A DNA stretch of 64,000 nucleotides from Bacillota bacterium. Lineage in GTDB: Bacteria > Bacillota > Clostridia > Acetivibrionales > DTU013. A model generated the notes under the pieces. The model made no database searches. It had not been told where the DNA came from and saw only the letters and a program-made list of their open reading frames with translations. Of the stretch, positions 33,188 through 41,151 are shown in pieces. The position numbers and the translations under genes were made by a program. Position 1 is the first letter of the stretch. Each line of letters begins with the position of its first letter. Where the stretch lies: positions 1 through 64,000 of the forward strand of contig JAEZCO010000015.1 in assembly GCA_023433505.1 (NCBI GenBank), in the 5' to 3' direction.

Positions 33188-34864
33188 ATGAAAAATCGTA
33201 TCAGAATTCTTGCATTAATGACGGCTCTTTTTGTGATGCTCTCGATGCTTTCAGCATGCGGCGGTGCCGTAAAGCAGGCGGACACGGAGCAGTCTTCGGC
33301 ACCGGCCGTCCAGCAATCGGACGCCGGAGGTACGGCTGCGGTGGACACCAGCAAGCGCATAAAGGTCAGCATGGCCACTACGGCTCAATATTCGGTCCCC
33401 AATGACGCTAAATATCTGAAATTGATGGAGGACAAATACAATATTGACCTGGACTTATGGGAATGTTACGGAGAAGAGATCATTAATCAGATAAACGCAA
33501 GAATTGCCAGCGGCGAAATTCCCGATGTAATCAACATGTCGGTCGGTCTTTCCGTCCCGGAATACGTAAAGCAGGGTATCATTATTGAAATGCCTGAAAG
33601 CTTTATAAAAGAAAACCTGCCCAGATATTATGCGGATCTGAACAGCGTTTCGTCAGCTCCCTTCAAGTACTGCAAGGTAGACGGAAAAAATTACGGTATC
33701 CCGGGTACAAGCGCCGACGGCATCTATCATTTTACCTGTATCTGGAGAAGTGACTGGCTTAAAAACGTGGGAATTGAAAAAACACCTGAAACCCTTGAGG
33801 AATACGAGACCGCCTTTTATAAGTTTACCAACGGAGACCCTGACAAAAACGGCAAAAAAGACACCTACGGCCTGTCCAATCTGGGAATGATCCCCGTCAT
33901 GGGAGCTTTCGGCTGCATACCCTATAACAACAGCCCTGAGAATCTTGCCGAATATAGAACGTTAAAAGACGGCAAAATTGTACATGCGGCCACCCAGCCT
34001 GAAATGAAGGAAGCCTTGAAGCTCCTCAACAAATGGTATAAGGACGGAATTATCGACCCCGAATTTGCCACCGGTGAGAGAAAAGAAGGCCATTGGTCCT
34101 CCTCCCAGGCATTTGCCACGGGCAAGATAGGCTTCACCTCCTGCGGCCAGTATTACAACACCGGAAGAATGGCCGAAATGGGTAGAGACGGAAGAGTATA
34201 CAAATTGTTCGTCGACACACAGACAGCCCTTGGCAATACCACCGGCGATTATGTGCATGGCAGGCCGCCCATCGGCAAGGACGGCAAATCAGGCGCCATT
34301 AAATGGGGCGTTGAAGAAGGTGTGTGCTTTGCTTTCGGCAAGCCGCTGGAAAACGATGTTGAAAAACAAAAGCGCATAGCCATGTGGTTTGACGATTTGT
34401 GGATGGACCAGGACAATTATATGAGCGCCATTTACGGTACCAAGGACGTGGACTGGAAACAGGACCCCGCTACCGGAGACCTGCAGTTTGGATTGGCCGA
34501 TACCAAGACCTTTGAGGATAACGACGAAAAGTCGAAGATCGGACTGGGTTTTATGTTTTTACCCGATATCGTTTCCGCTATGAAGAAAGAAACTCCGAAA
34601 TTTTACGAATTTGCCGACAAGGTGGCAACCTTTACGGAGGGGTATGTAGATCCGGTGGGAAGCGCACCTCTGCCAAGCCTGGAAAAGTATAGGGTCGATC
34701 TCGCGAAAATGACGCTGACAGCCTATTACGATATGATCACAGGAAAACAGCCCATAGACACTTATTTCGACCAGTATGCAAAAGACTGGGAGGCCGCAGG
34801 CGGAGCCGAAGTGATTAAAGAAGCCAACGACTGGTATACCCAGAACAGCGCCGCGGCCCGATAG
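33188..34864 (+). CDS. Sugar ABC transporter substrate-binding lipoprotein, LplA-like (558 aa)
   Basis: This is the extracellular solute-binding component. A lipoprotein signal (hydrophobic core then LSACGG, Cys at about residue 24) anchors it. A low-complexity linker follows, then a type I extracellular binding-protein fold: NAKYLKLMEDKYNIDLD, GEIPDVINMS, KYCKVDGKNYGIPG, WRSDWLKNVGIEKTPETLEE. At about 560 residues it fits the LplA/YtcQ group, known for oligosaccharides of pectic or other plant origin. ACAGGAGGAG precedes the ATG at 33188; the ORF continues upstream without a ribosome site. A strong hairpin follows the gene. Confidence 0.92.
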   Translation: MKNRIRILALMTALFVMLSMLSACGGAVKQADTEQSSAPAVQQSDAGGTAAVDTSKRIKVSMATTAQYSVPNDAKYLKLMEDKYNIDLDLWECYGEEIINQINARIASGEIPDVINMSVGLSVPEYVKQGIIIEMPESFIKENLPRYYADLNSVSSAPFKYCKVDGKNYGIPGTSADGIYHFTCIWRSDWLKNVGIEKTPETLEEYETAFYKFTNGDPDKNGKKDTYGLSNLGMIPVMGAFGCIPYNNSPENLAEYRTLKDGKIVHAATQPEMKEALKLLNKWYKDGIIDPEFATGERKEGHWSSSQAFATGKIGFTSCGQYYNTGRMAEMGRDGRVYKLFVDTQTALGNTTGDYVHGRPPIGKDGKSGAIKWGVEEGVCFAFGKPLENDVEKQKRIAMWFDDLWMDQDNYMSAIYGTKDVDWKQDPATGDLQFGLADTKTFEDNDEKSKIGLGFMFLPDIVSAMKKETPKFYEFADKVATFTEGYVDPVGSAPLPSLEKYRVDLAKMTLTAYYDMITGKQPIDTYFDQYAKDWEAAGGAEVIKEANDWYTQNSAAAR

Positions 34865-34887
34865 AACAAGACTAGTGAAAATTTTCA

Positions 34888-34926
34888 GTGGAAACAGTCA
34901 AATATTTATTGTTTGGCTGTTTCCAC
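34888..34926 (+). promoter_or_regulatory. Stem-loop after the binding-protein gene
   Basis: GTGGAAACAG (34888-34897) pairs with CTGTTTCCAC (34917-34926), with extra pairing inside, and no T-run follows. Such hairpins after a binding-protein gene usually stabilise the upstream mRNA so that binding protein exceeds the downstream products. It could also act as a weak terminator before the oxidoreductase gene. Confidence 0.6.
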
Positions 34927-35063
34927 ATAGACTCTGCAAATGAAACCTACAAATGGAATAAGGCCGGTGTGGCGTCAGAGCAGATGCCGTCCGACACCGG
35001 GAATGCATCTTAAAGTCGACAGAGTACTCGTCGCGTGATTTTACTTCGCCACTGGAGGCCTAT

Positions 35064-36023
35064 ATGGATAAAGTCAAGGTTATACAACTGGGAATAAAAG
35101 GCTTTGGTCAGTACATCTCCGGTATTGTTCAGAGGTGTAAAAATATCGAGCTGGTCGGAGTCTATGATATAAACGAAAGCTTCGTCACCGAGGCGTCAAA
35201 AGCTTTGAAGGTCATGCCCTTCTATTCGCTGGAGGAAGCGCTTGCCTATGAATGCGACGGTGTGATACTGGAAGTGCCCAACAGCGTCCATGCGGAGCTT
35301 GTAAAAAGCGCCGCGATGGCCAAAAAGCATATTTTCGTAGAAAAGCCCATAACAAATTCCGTCGAAGATGCGGAAGAAATTATAAAGCTTTGCAAAGAAC
35401 AGGGAGTGCTGCTTCAAGTGGGCCATTCCATGAGGTTTCTGGAAAAATACCGCAAGGTAAAGGAATTGATCGACAGGAATCTTATCGGGCGGGTCGTTTT
35501 AATTGAAGCCAACTATTCCTCTCAGCGGGCGCGCAGGCATACAAAAGAGGTCTGGAGGCATTCCAGGGTAACCTGCCCGGGAGGCCCCATGCTCCAGCTT
35601 GGTGTCCATGCCATTGATACCATATATTTTCTGACCGGCTGCAAGCCTCTGGAAATTAAAGGAATATTTTCGGATGCTTTTACCTTTACCGAAAATGAGG
35701 ACGCAGGCGTTATCGTTATGAAGATGGAAAATGACATCCTTGCCTACATAGGGTCCTCGTATGTCTCGCCTCTGACGGAAAGCATGGTCATTTACGGAGA
35801 CGACGGAAAGATAGACAGCAGGGACAACACTGTCATATTGACCAGGGACGGACACGATGAAGTCATCGATATCCATGAAAATAGCGAAGATATCAGCTAT
35901 ATAAAGCAGTTTGAAAGCTTTGCGGACAGTATTCTGCACAGCACCCATCCGGAGGTTGACGGAGAAACGGGGCTGCAAAATCTCAAGGTGGTGCTGACTG
36001 CCTTAAAATCATCGGAAATTTAA
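35064..36023 (+). CDS. Gfo/Idh/MocA family oxidoreductase (319 aa)
   Basis: This is an NAD(P)-dependent sugar or inositol dehydrogenase-type enzyme. The N-terminal Rossmann fold starts KVIQLGIKGFGQYI and has a variant of the usual GxGxxG (LGIKGFGQ). The family motif EKPITNSVEDAEEII (EKP lysine, likely catalytic) and the C-terminal GGPMLQLGVHAIDTIYFLTG (in part GVHAIDTIYFL, substrate-binding His) are present. TGGAGG precedes the ATG. It lies between the binding protein and GH2 genes and probably oxidises or epimerises the released sugar. Confidence 0.9.
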   Translation: MDKVKVIQLGIKGFGQYISGIVQRCKNIELVGVYDINESFVTEASKALKVMPFYSLEEALAYECDGVILEVPNSVHAELVKSAAMAKKHIFVEKPITNSVEDAEEIIKLCKEQGVLLQVGHSMRFLEKYRKVKELIDRNLIGRVVLIEANYSSQRARRHTKEVWRHSRVTCPGGPMLQLGVHAIDTIYFLTGCKPLEIKGIFSDAFTFTENEDAGVIVMKMENDILAYIGSSYVSPLTESMVIYGDDGKIDSRDNTVILTRDGHDEVIDIHENSEDISYIKQFESFADSILHSTHPEVDGETGLQNLKVVLTALKSSEI

Positions 36024-36079
36024 GACAGATTGCATCCGACAGAGCATAAACAAAAAATAAAAGCCTATGGGAGAATTTT

Positions 36080-37783
36080 ATGATTGAGAAAATAAGCTTG
36101 AATTCCTATTGGAAGTTTGCAACCGATCGGGAGGATGAGGGCAGAAATAAAGGGTGGCAGGCGTCGATACCTGCGGAAGCTGAAGATATATGGGTTCCTT
36201 CATGTTGGAACGAACACAGGGAAGAGCTTTACCACTATGAAGGCGTGGCATGGTATTTTAAGAAGTTTTTCTTCAAACGGGGGGAAGGAATAAAGAGGAA
36301 CGTCCTGTTCTTTTATGGAGTAAACTACAAATGCGAGATCTGGCTGAACGGACGTCCGGCAGGCTCGCATACCGGGGGCTTCACACCTTTTGAAATCGAT
36401 GTTACCGGGCTTCTCACCGAAGACGGGGAAAACCTGCTGGTGCTGAGAGTGGACTCGGCACTGAACGATATGACATCGCCGCCGTTGGGTGTAGACTGGT
36501 TCAACTACGGCGGAATATTCAGAGAAGTATATTTGAACGGCACCGGAGAAGCATGGCTGGAGGACATTACGGTACTAACGGAAATAAGCGGTAAGGTCAC
36601 CATCCGTCTGGATATCGGAAATTTTAGCAACGGCGGCGAATACGAGCTGGAAACGGAGATATTCGACGCTTGCAGGCTGAATACTGTACATAGCTCCGAA
36701 AGAAAGCTGTCCAATCCTTCCGGAGCATTTTCGGTAAGTATTTCAAATCCCAGGCTTTGGTCCTCGGCTGACCCTTTCATGTACGAATTCAGGCTTGTAT
36801 TGAAGCGCAGTGGAGCCGTGACGGACAGATGGGAGCATAAGATCGGAATAAGGGAGTTTTCCATTAAAGACAGAAAAATTTTCCTAAACGGGGAGCCCAT
36901 ATTTCTCAGGGGGTATTCAAAGCATGAGGAATACCCTATGCACGGCAGAACTTACTGTAAGGATATTGTAAGAAAGGATTATGAAATCTGCAGGCAGGGA
37001 AATGCAAATTTCGCCAGGCTCTGCCATTATCCCCATGATCTCAGGGAGTATGAAACGGCCAGTGAAATGGGCTTTCTTGTCATTGCCGAAGTGCCGAATG
37101 TAAATTTCAAAAAGGAGCAGTTCCTTAATTCCGAGCTAATGGACCTTGCTGTAAACCAGCTTAGAGAAACCATCAAGTACTATAAAAATGAGACCTGCAT
37201 TATGTTCTGGAGCCTTTTCATCGAATGTAAGACCTACGAGGATGCCGCTGTGGATTTCGTCCCAAGGTATATTAAGCTGGCAAAGGAGCTGGATGCAAGC
37301 AGATATGCCATTCATGCCTCCGATATCCCCGAGCAGGACAGGACTTACGAATATTTTGACGTCATCGGCGTCAACTATTGGTTTGGCTGGTATGCCGGAG
37401 ACAGTATCGAGGGGGGAAGCGCTCTCATGGACAGGATCGCCGCCCGGTATCCCGACAAACCGATGATCATGACCTCCGGCGGCTGGGAAGGAATATACGG
37501 CTACCATTCCTACCGGTCGGCAACCTATTGGTCCGAAGAACGGCAGGCCGATTATCTGGAAAAATTGACCGAAATGTATATTCAGAAAGAGTATATCGTA
37601 GGAGAAATCATTTGGACCTTCAACGACTTCCGGGTTTCGCCCTGGGTGGTGGACGGCAAGTCCAAATGGCCTGCGAGACCCATGGAGCTCAACCACAAAG
37701 GCGTCGTGGACTATTACAGGCGGCCAAAACTGTCCTACTACCGCCAGCAGGAGGCTTTCAGGAAATGGGACACCCGCCGGTGA
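36080..37783 (+). CDS. GH2 family protein, beta-glucuronidase-like, with altered catalytic residues (567 aa)
   Basis: Domain order is that of GH2: sugar-binding jelly roll (about 1-160, WYFKKFFF, NYKCEIWLNGRPAGSHTGGF), immunoglobulin-like domain (about 160-265) and TIM barrel (about 265-567, LRGYSKHEEYPMHGR, ARLCHYPHD). Compared with E. coli UidA, the acid/base motif WSxANEP reads WSLFIEC: the Glu (E382) is kept but the preceding Asn is Ile. The nucleophile motif TEYGVD reads TSGGWE, so the Glu is Ser (S466); a Glu is at 470. Flanking residues align well (GYHSYRS, WSEE, GEIIWTFNDF), so this is a true substitution. There is no signal peptide. GGGAG precedes the ATG. Confidence 0.88.
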   Translation: MIEKISLNSYWKFATDREDEGRNKGWQASIPAEAEDIWVPSCWNEHREELYHYEGVAWYFKKFFFKRGEGIKRNVLFFYGVNYKCEIWLNGRPAGSHTGGFTPFEIDVTGLLTEDGENLLVLRVDSALNDMTSPPLGVDWFNYGGIFREVYLNGTGEAWLEDITVLTEISGKVTIRLDIGNFSNGGEYELETEIFDACRLNTVHSSERKLSNPSGAFSVSISNPRLWSSADPFMYEFRLVLKRSGAVTDRWEHKIGIREFSIKDRKIFLNGEPIFLRGYSKHEEYPMHGRTYCKDIVRKDYEICRQGNANFARLCHYPHDLREYETASEMGFLVIAEVPNVNFKKEQFLNSELMDLAVNQLRETIKYYKNETCIMFWSLFIECKTYEDAAVDFVPRYIKLAKELDASRYAIHASDIPEQDRTYEYFDVIGVNYWFGWYAGDSIEGGSALMDRIAARYPDKPMIMTSGGWEGIYGYHSYRSATYWSEERQADYLEKLTEMYIQKEYIVGEIIWTFNDFRVSPWVVDGKSKWPARPMELNHKGVVDYYRRPKLSYYRQQEAFRKWDTRR

Positions 37784-37825
37784 AAGTAAAGCACCGTCTG
37801 TACCGGAATAAACCCTGGATTTGAT

Positions 37826-37986
37826 AAGGGGCTGTCTCAAAATAGGAAAGATGTAATTCTGAGGATAAACGATGTAGCGGCGATCATTGATCGACATCCA
37901 AAGTCCTTCTAAGGTGGGCGACCAGTGGTCGCCCCTACATTAAATCTTTTTATACCAATGACAGAATGGTGTTGAAACAGCCCCTT
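37826..37986. mobile_element. MITE-like element with 15-bp terminal inverted repeats (161 bp)
   Basis: AAGGGGCTGTCTCAA (37826-37840) and TTGAAACAGCCCCTT (37972-37986) match at 14 of 15 positions. Ends beginning GGGGCTGTCTCA are typical of some transposase families, but there is no transposase here. Inside are GGCGATC/GATCG and GGGCGACCAGTGGTCGCCC palindromes. It fills the gap between convergent genes and may also act as a terminator. Confidence 0.65.
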
Positions 37987-37996
37987 CACAGTAAGC

Positions 37997-38932
37997 TCAA
38001 TCAGGCTTTGTGCTCTGTTGATCTTTGCTTAGCTTGAACAAGCTGAACATTATAAGGGCCATTCCCAAATACTGTATTAAGGAAAGTCTCTCTCCCAGAA
38101 CCAGAAAACCTGTAATTACCGCTACCACCGGGGTGAGATTCAAAAACGCAGACGACACGGTAGGCCCCAGTCGTTTTATGGCATGCAGGAATGAAAAATA
38201 GGATAGGGCCGAACAGAATACGCCAAGGTAAATGAGGTTTAAAAGCGGAACGATGGTAACAGGCTTCCAGCTTTGTATTTCAGGTATGACAAAGGGAATA
38301 AACAGGACGCTGCTGATGGCTGTCTGGTAAATGGTAATTACAAGGCTTACATACCGGTTTCCCAGTTTCCGGCTGAGGATCGTATAAACAACCCAGCTGA
38401 CCATTGCCGCCATAATCAGCATATTTCCGAGAAAAGCTCCGGAGGAGAAATCCAGCTTGCCATTCACCGAAATAACAAGATACACTCCCGCAATAGAAGT
38501 CAATATGCATAAAACAATTCGCAGATTCACCTTCATCTTGAACAGCAGAGCTTCGGAAATCAGCGTGAATATCGGGACGGCAGCAACGATCATGGATGCG
38601 CTGGAAGCCGTGGTGAGTACCAGACCGTGATTCTCAAAAACAAAGTAAAGCACGATTCCGAAGAAACAGGAGCCTGCCAGCAGCAATAGGTCTTTGGGCT
38701 TGATGCGAAGGGAGGTTTTTGTAGCTAAAACCCAGATAAACAATGGCACAAGGGCAATAAACTGCCGGAAGAATGCAATCGAAACAGGCGGTATTTCCTG
38801 TAAAACCACCTTGGTGCTTATAAAGGAGATGCCCCAGAATATCACGGGAAGTATGACCAGAGTATAGGATGCAAGCTTGCTTTTATCCTGTTTATTATCC
38901 GTGCTTTTGTCTGACCCCAATTGTTTGTCCAT
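37997..38932 (-). CDS. EamA family (DMT) transporter (311 aa)
   Basis: This is an inner-membrane exporter of the drug/metabolite transporter superfamily with ten predicted helices in two EamA repeats (first repeat VILPVIFWGISFISTKVVL, second NLIYLGVFCSALSYFSFL). The motif VTGFLVLGERLSLIQYLGMALI near the C-terminus is typical. Substrate is unknown; amino acids or metabolites are common for the family. It is a single gene, convergent with the GH2 gene across a MITE-like element. Only a weak ribosome site (AACAGG) precedes the ATG. Confidence 0.92.
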   Translation of the reverse strand: MDKQLGSDKSTDNKQDKSKLASYTLVILPVIFWGISFISTKVVLQEIPPVSIAFFRQFIALVPLFIWVLATKTSLRIKPKDLLLLAGSCFFGIVLYFVFENHGLVLTTASSASMIVAAVPIFTLISEALLFKMKVNLRIVLCILTSIAGVYLVISVNGKLDFSSGAFLGNMLIMAAMVSWVVYTILSRKLGNRYVSLVITIYQTAISSVLFIPFVIPEIQSWKPVTIVPLLNLIYLGVFCSALSYFSFLHAIKRLGPTVSSAFLNLTPVVAVITGFLVLGERLSLIQYLGMALIMFSLFKLSKDQQSTKPD

Positions 38933-39136
38933 CCTGTTATTTGTAGATTTTCATGTGTTTTGCCGGCTTATAGACGAAAATAGTAAAAGTATTTTTACTA
39001 TCGGTCACTTTATACTTTATCACACATTTTTAAATGAGTCTTGGAAGACAGAGGCTCATTCTTGTAAAGGTAATTTCATTCCTACGCTTATAAGGGCTTT
39101 ATTAAGGCGATCATACAGGCTAAAAAAACCGAATAA

Positions 39137-39176
39137 AAATCCGTAGTCCGGCACTAATGACAGGCTACGGATTTTC
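39137..39176 (-). terminator. Intrinsic terminator of the opp operon
   Basis: AATCCGTAG (39138-39146) and CTACGGATT (39166-39174) form a strong stem; on the minus strand it is followed by a T-run. It lies just after the oppF stop codon. Confidence 0.85.
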
Positions 39177-39181
39177 TTTCA

Positions 39182-40159
39182 TTATCCTTTCAATGCAAAA
39201 TGACACGAAACGGTGTGCCCTCCGCCTGCATCCAAAATCGGTGGGGCTTGCTCCGTACATAATCCATCCTTGCATATGGGACATCTCGTATGGAACTTAC
39301 AGCCCTTTGGCGGGTTTGTGGGGCTGGGGATATCTCCCTGCAGGATGACCCTGTTTCGCTTCGCTTCCGGATCCGGTATCGGCACTGCGGAGAGCAATGC
39401 TTTTGTATACGGATGCAGAGGATTCTCATAGAGCTCATCCTTGGGCGCTGTTTCGATCAGCTCGCCAAGGTACATGACGCCGATACGGTGGGCGATATGC
39501 CGCACTACGCTTAAATCATGTGAAATGAACAGGTAGGAGAAATGATGCGTATTCTGGAGGTCGCTCAGCAGGTTGATGATCTGTGCCTGTATGGAAACGT
39601 CAAGCGAAGAGACAGGCTCGTCGCACACGATCAGCGCAGGCTTCAAGGCAAGGGCGCGGGCGATGCCCACTCTCTGCCGCTGGCCGCCCGAAAATTCGTG
39701 GGGGTAGCGGTCTATCTGATAGGGCAGCAGGCCGCACTGATCCATAATATCCAGTACCTGGGACTTGACCTCCTGCTTGGTACATTTTCCGTGCTCAAGC
39801 AGAGGTTCGCCGATGGCCTCGCCGATGGTCATCCTCGGATTCAGCGAGCCGTACGGGTCCTGGAAAACCATCTGCATCTGCTCTCTCAAAGCACGCATTT
39901 CCTCGTTTTTCAGCTTGAAAATATTCTGGCCCTTAAAGTAGACATTGCCATCGGTTTTTTCATACAGGCGGAGTATAGTGCGGCCCACCGTGCTTTTACC
40001 GCAGCCTGATTCGCCCACAAGTCCGAAGGTCTCATTGGGCTCAAGTGTAAAAGAGATATCTTCGACGGCTTTGACATGGCCGACGGTGTGCTGGAGCACC
40101 CCGCCCTTGATCGGAAAATATTTTTTAAGGTGCTCCACTTTCAATAAAGGTTCGCTCAT
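39182..40159 (-). CDS. oppF: Oligopeptide ABC transporter ATP-binding protein OppF (325 aa)
   Basis: This is the second nucleotide-binding subunit of the peptide importer. Walker A GESGCGKST, signature HEFSGGQRQRVGIARAL, Walker B LIVCDEPVSSLD and the H-loop SHDLSVV are all intact. The C-terminal oligopeptide/dipeptide extension carries cysteines (CKFHTRCPICKDGLC) that may bind a 4Fe-4S cluster, as in many Opp/Dpp ATPases. The start ATG overlaps the oppD stop by 4 bases. It is the last gene of the operon, followed by a terminator. Confidence 0.95.
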   Translation of the reverse strand: MSEPLLKVEHLKKYFPIKGGVLQHTVGHVKAVEDISFTLEPNETFGLVGESGCGKSTVGRTILRLYEKTDGNVYFKGQNIFKLKNEEMRALREQMQMVFQDPYGSLNPRMTIGEAIGEPLLEHGKCTKQEVKSQVLDIMDQCGLLPYQIDRYPHEFSGGQRQRVGIARALALKPALIVCDEPVSSLDVSIQAQIINLLSDLQNTHHFSYLFISHDLSVVRHIAHRIGVMYLGELIETAPKDELYENPLHPYTKALLSAVPIPDPEAKRNRVILQGDIPSPTNPPKGCKFHTRCPICKDGLCTEQAPPILDAGGGHTVSCHFALKG

Positions 40160-41139
40160 TGACGGCTCCCTTCTCTCCCGTACAGTGTACAGGCAACCAG
40201 GTGATCCTTGCTGACCTCATACATGGGAGGGAATCCTTCAGTACATATATCTGTGCAGTGTTCACAGCGTTTGCAGTAATAGCATTCTTCCGACAGGCCG
40301 ATAAGGCTTGGCACCTGTCCGGGTATGGAGTAAAGCCTTTCCTTGACCTCGGTTATGGAGGGCTTTGACTGCAGCAGGCCCCGGGTATACGGATGAGACG
40401 GATTTGCGAAGATGTCCTTTACCGGACCCTTTTCGACCACGCGGCCGGCATACATGACGACTACGTAATCTGCCATCTCGGCTATAACGCCGAGATCATG
40501 GGTGATCATCATGATGGACATGTTGAAATCCTTCTTCATCTGCCTCAAGAGGTCAAGGATTTGAGCCTGGATAGTCACATCCAGCGCGGTTGTCGGTTCG
40601 TCGGCTATCAAGAGCGAAGGATGGCAGCTCAATGCCATGGCTATCATGACCCTCTGCCTCATACCGCCCGACAGCTCGTGGGGGTATTGGTGGTACACGC
40701 CCTCGGGACGTGAGATACCTACCGTTTTTATCATCTCAATGGCTCTGACCTTTGCCTGCTTTTGGGTCAGGTTTTCATGAAGCACCAGGGCTTCACTGAT
40801 CTGGCTCCCGACAGTAAAAACCGGGTTGAGCGAGGTCAGCGGCTCCTGGAAGATCATCGCTATTTCTTTGCCGTTAATCCCGCGCATCTGCTCCTTGGTG
40901 AATTTGGCAAGATCCGATCCTTTGAAAAGGATCTCGCCGCCCGCTATTTTGCCGTTGCGGGGCAGCAGGCGCATGATCGTAGTGGACATGACGCTTTTTC
41001 CGCAGCCGGATTCGCCCACGATTCCAAGCGTTTGTCCTTCTTTGATTTCTATACTGATACCGTTTACCGCTTTTACGGTACCCATGTCGGTATCAAAATG
41101 TGTTTGCAGGTTGTTTACTTTCAAAAGTGGTTCAGGCAT
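40156..41139 (-). CDS. oppD: Oligopeptide ABC transporter ATP-binding protein OppD (327 aa)
   Basis: This is the first nucleotide-binding subunit. Walker A GESGCGKSV, signature HELSGGMRQRVMIAMAL, Walker B LLIADEPTTALD and the H-loop THDLGVI are complete. The C-terminal cysteine cluster (CYYCKRCEHCTDIC) is of the iron-sulphur-binding type found in Opp/Dpp ATPases. Its 3' end overlaps oppF (ATGA), and it follows oppC by 12 bases. AGGGGGCG is a moderate ribosome site. Confidence 0.95.
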   Translation of the reverse strand: MPEPLLKVNNLQTHFDTDMGTVKAVNGISIEIKEGQTLGIVGESGCGKSVMSTTIMRLLPRNGKIAGGEILFKGSDLAKFTKEQMRGINGKEIAMIFQEPLTSLNPVFTVGSQISEALVLHENLTQKQAKVRAIEMIKTVGISRPEGVYHQYPHELSGGMRQRVMIAMALSCHPSLLIADEPTTALDVTIQAQILDLLRQMKKDFNMSIMMITHDLGVIAEMADYVVVMYAGRVVEKGPVKDIFANPSHPYTRGLLQSKPSITEVKERLYSIPGQVPSLIGLSEECYYCKRCEHCTDICTEGFPPMYEVSKDHLVACTLYGREGSRQ

Positions 41140-41151
41140 TAGCCACGCCCC

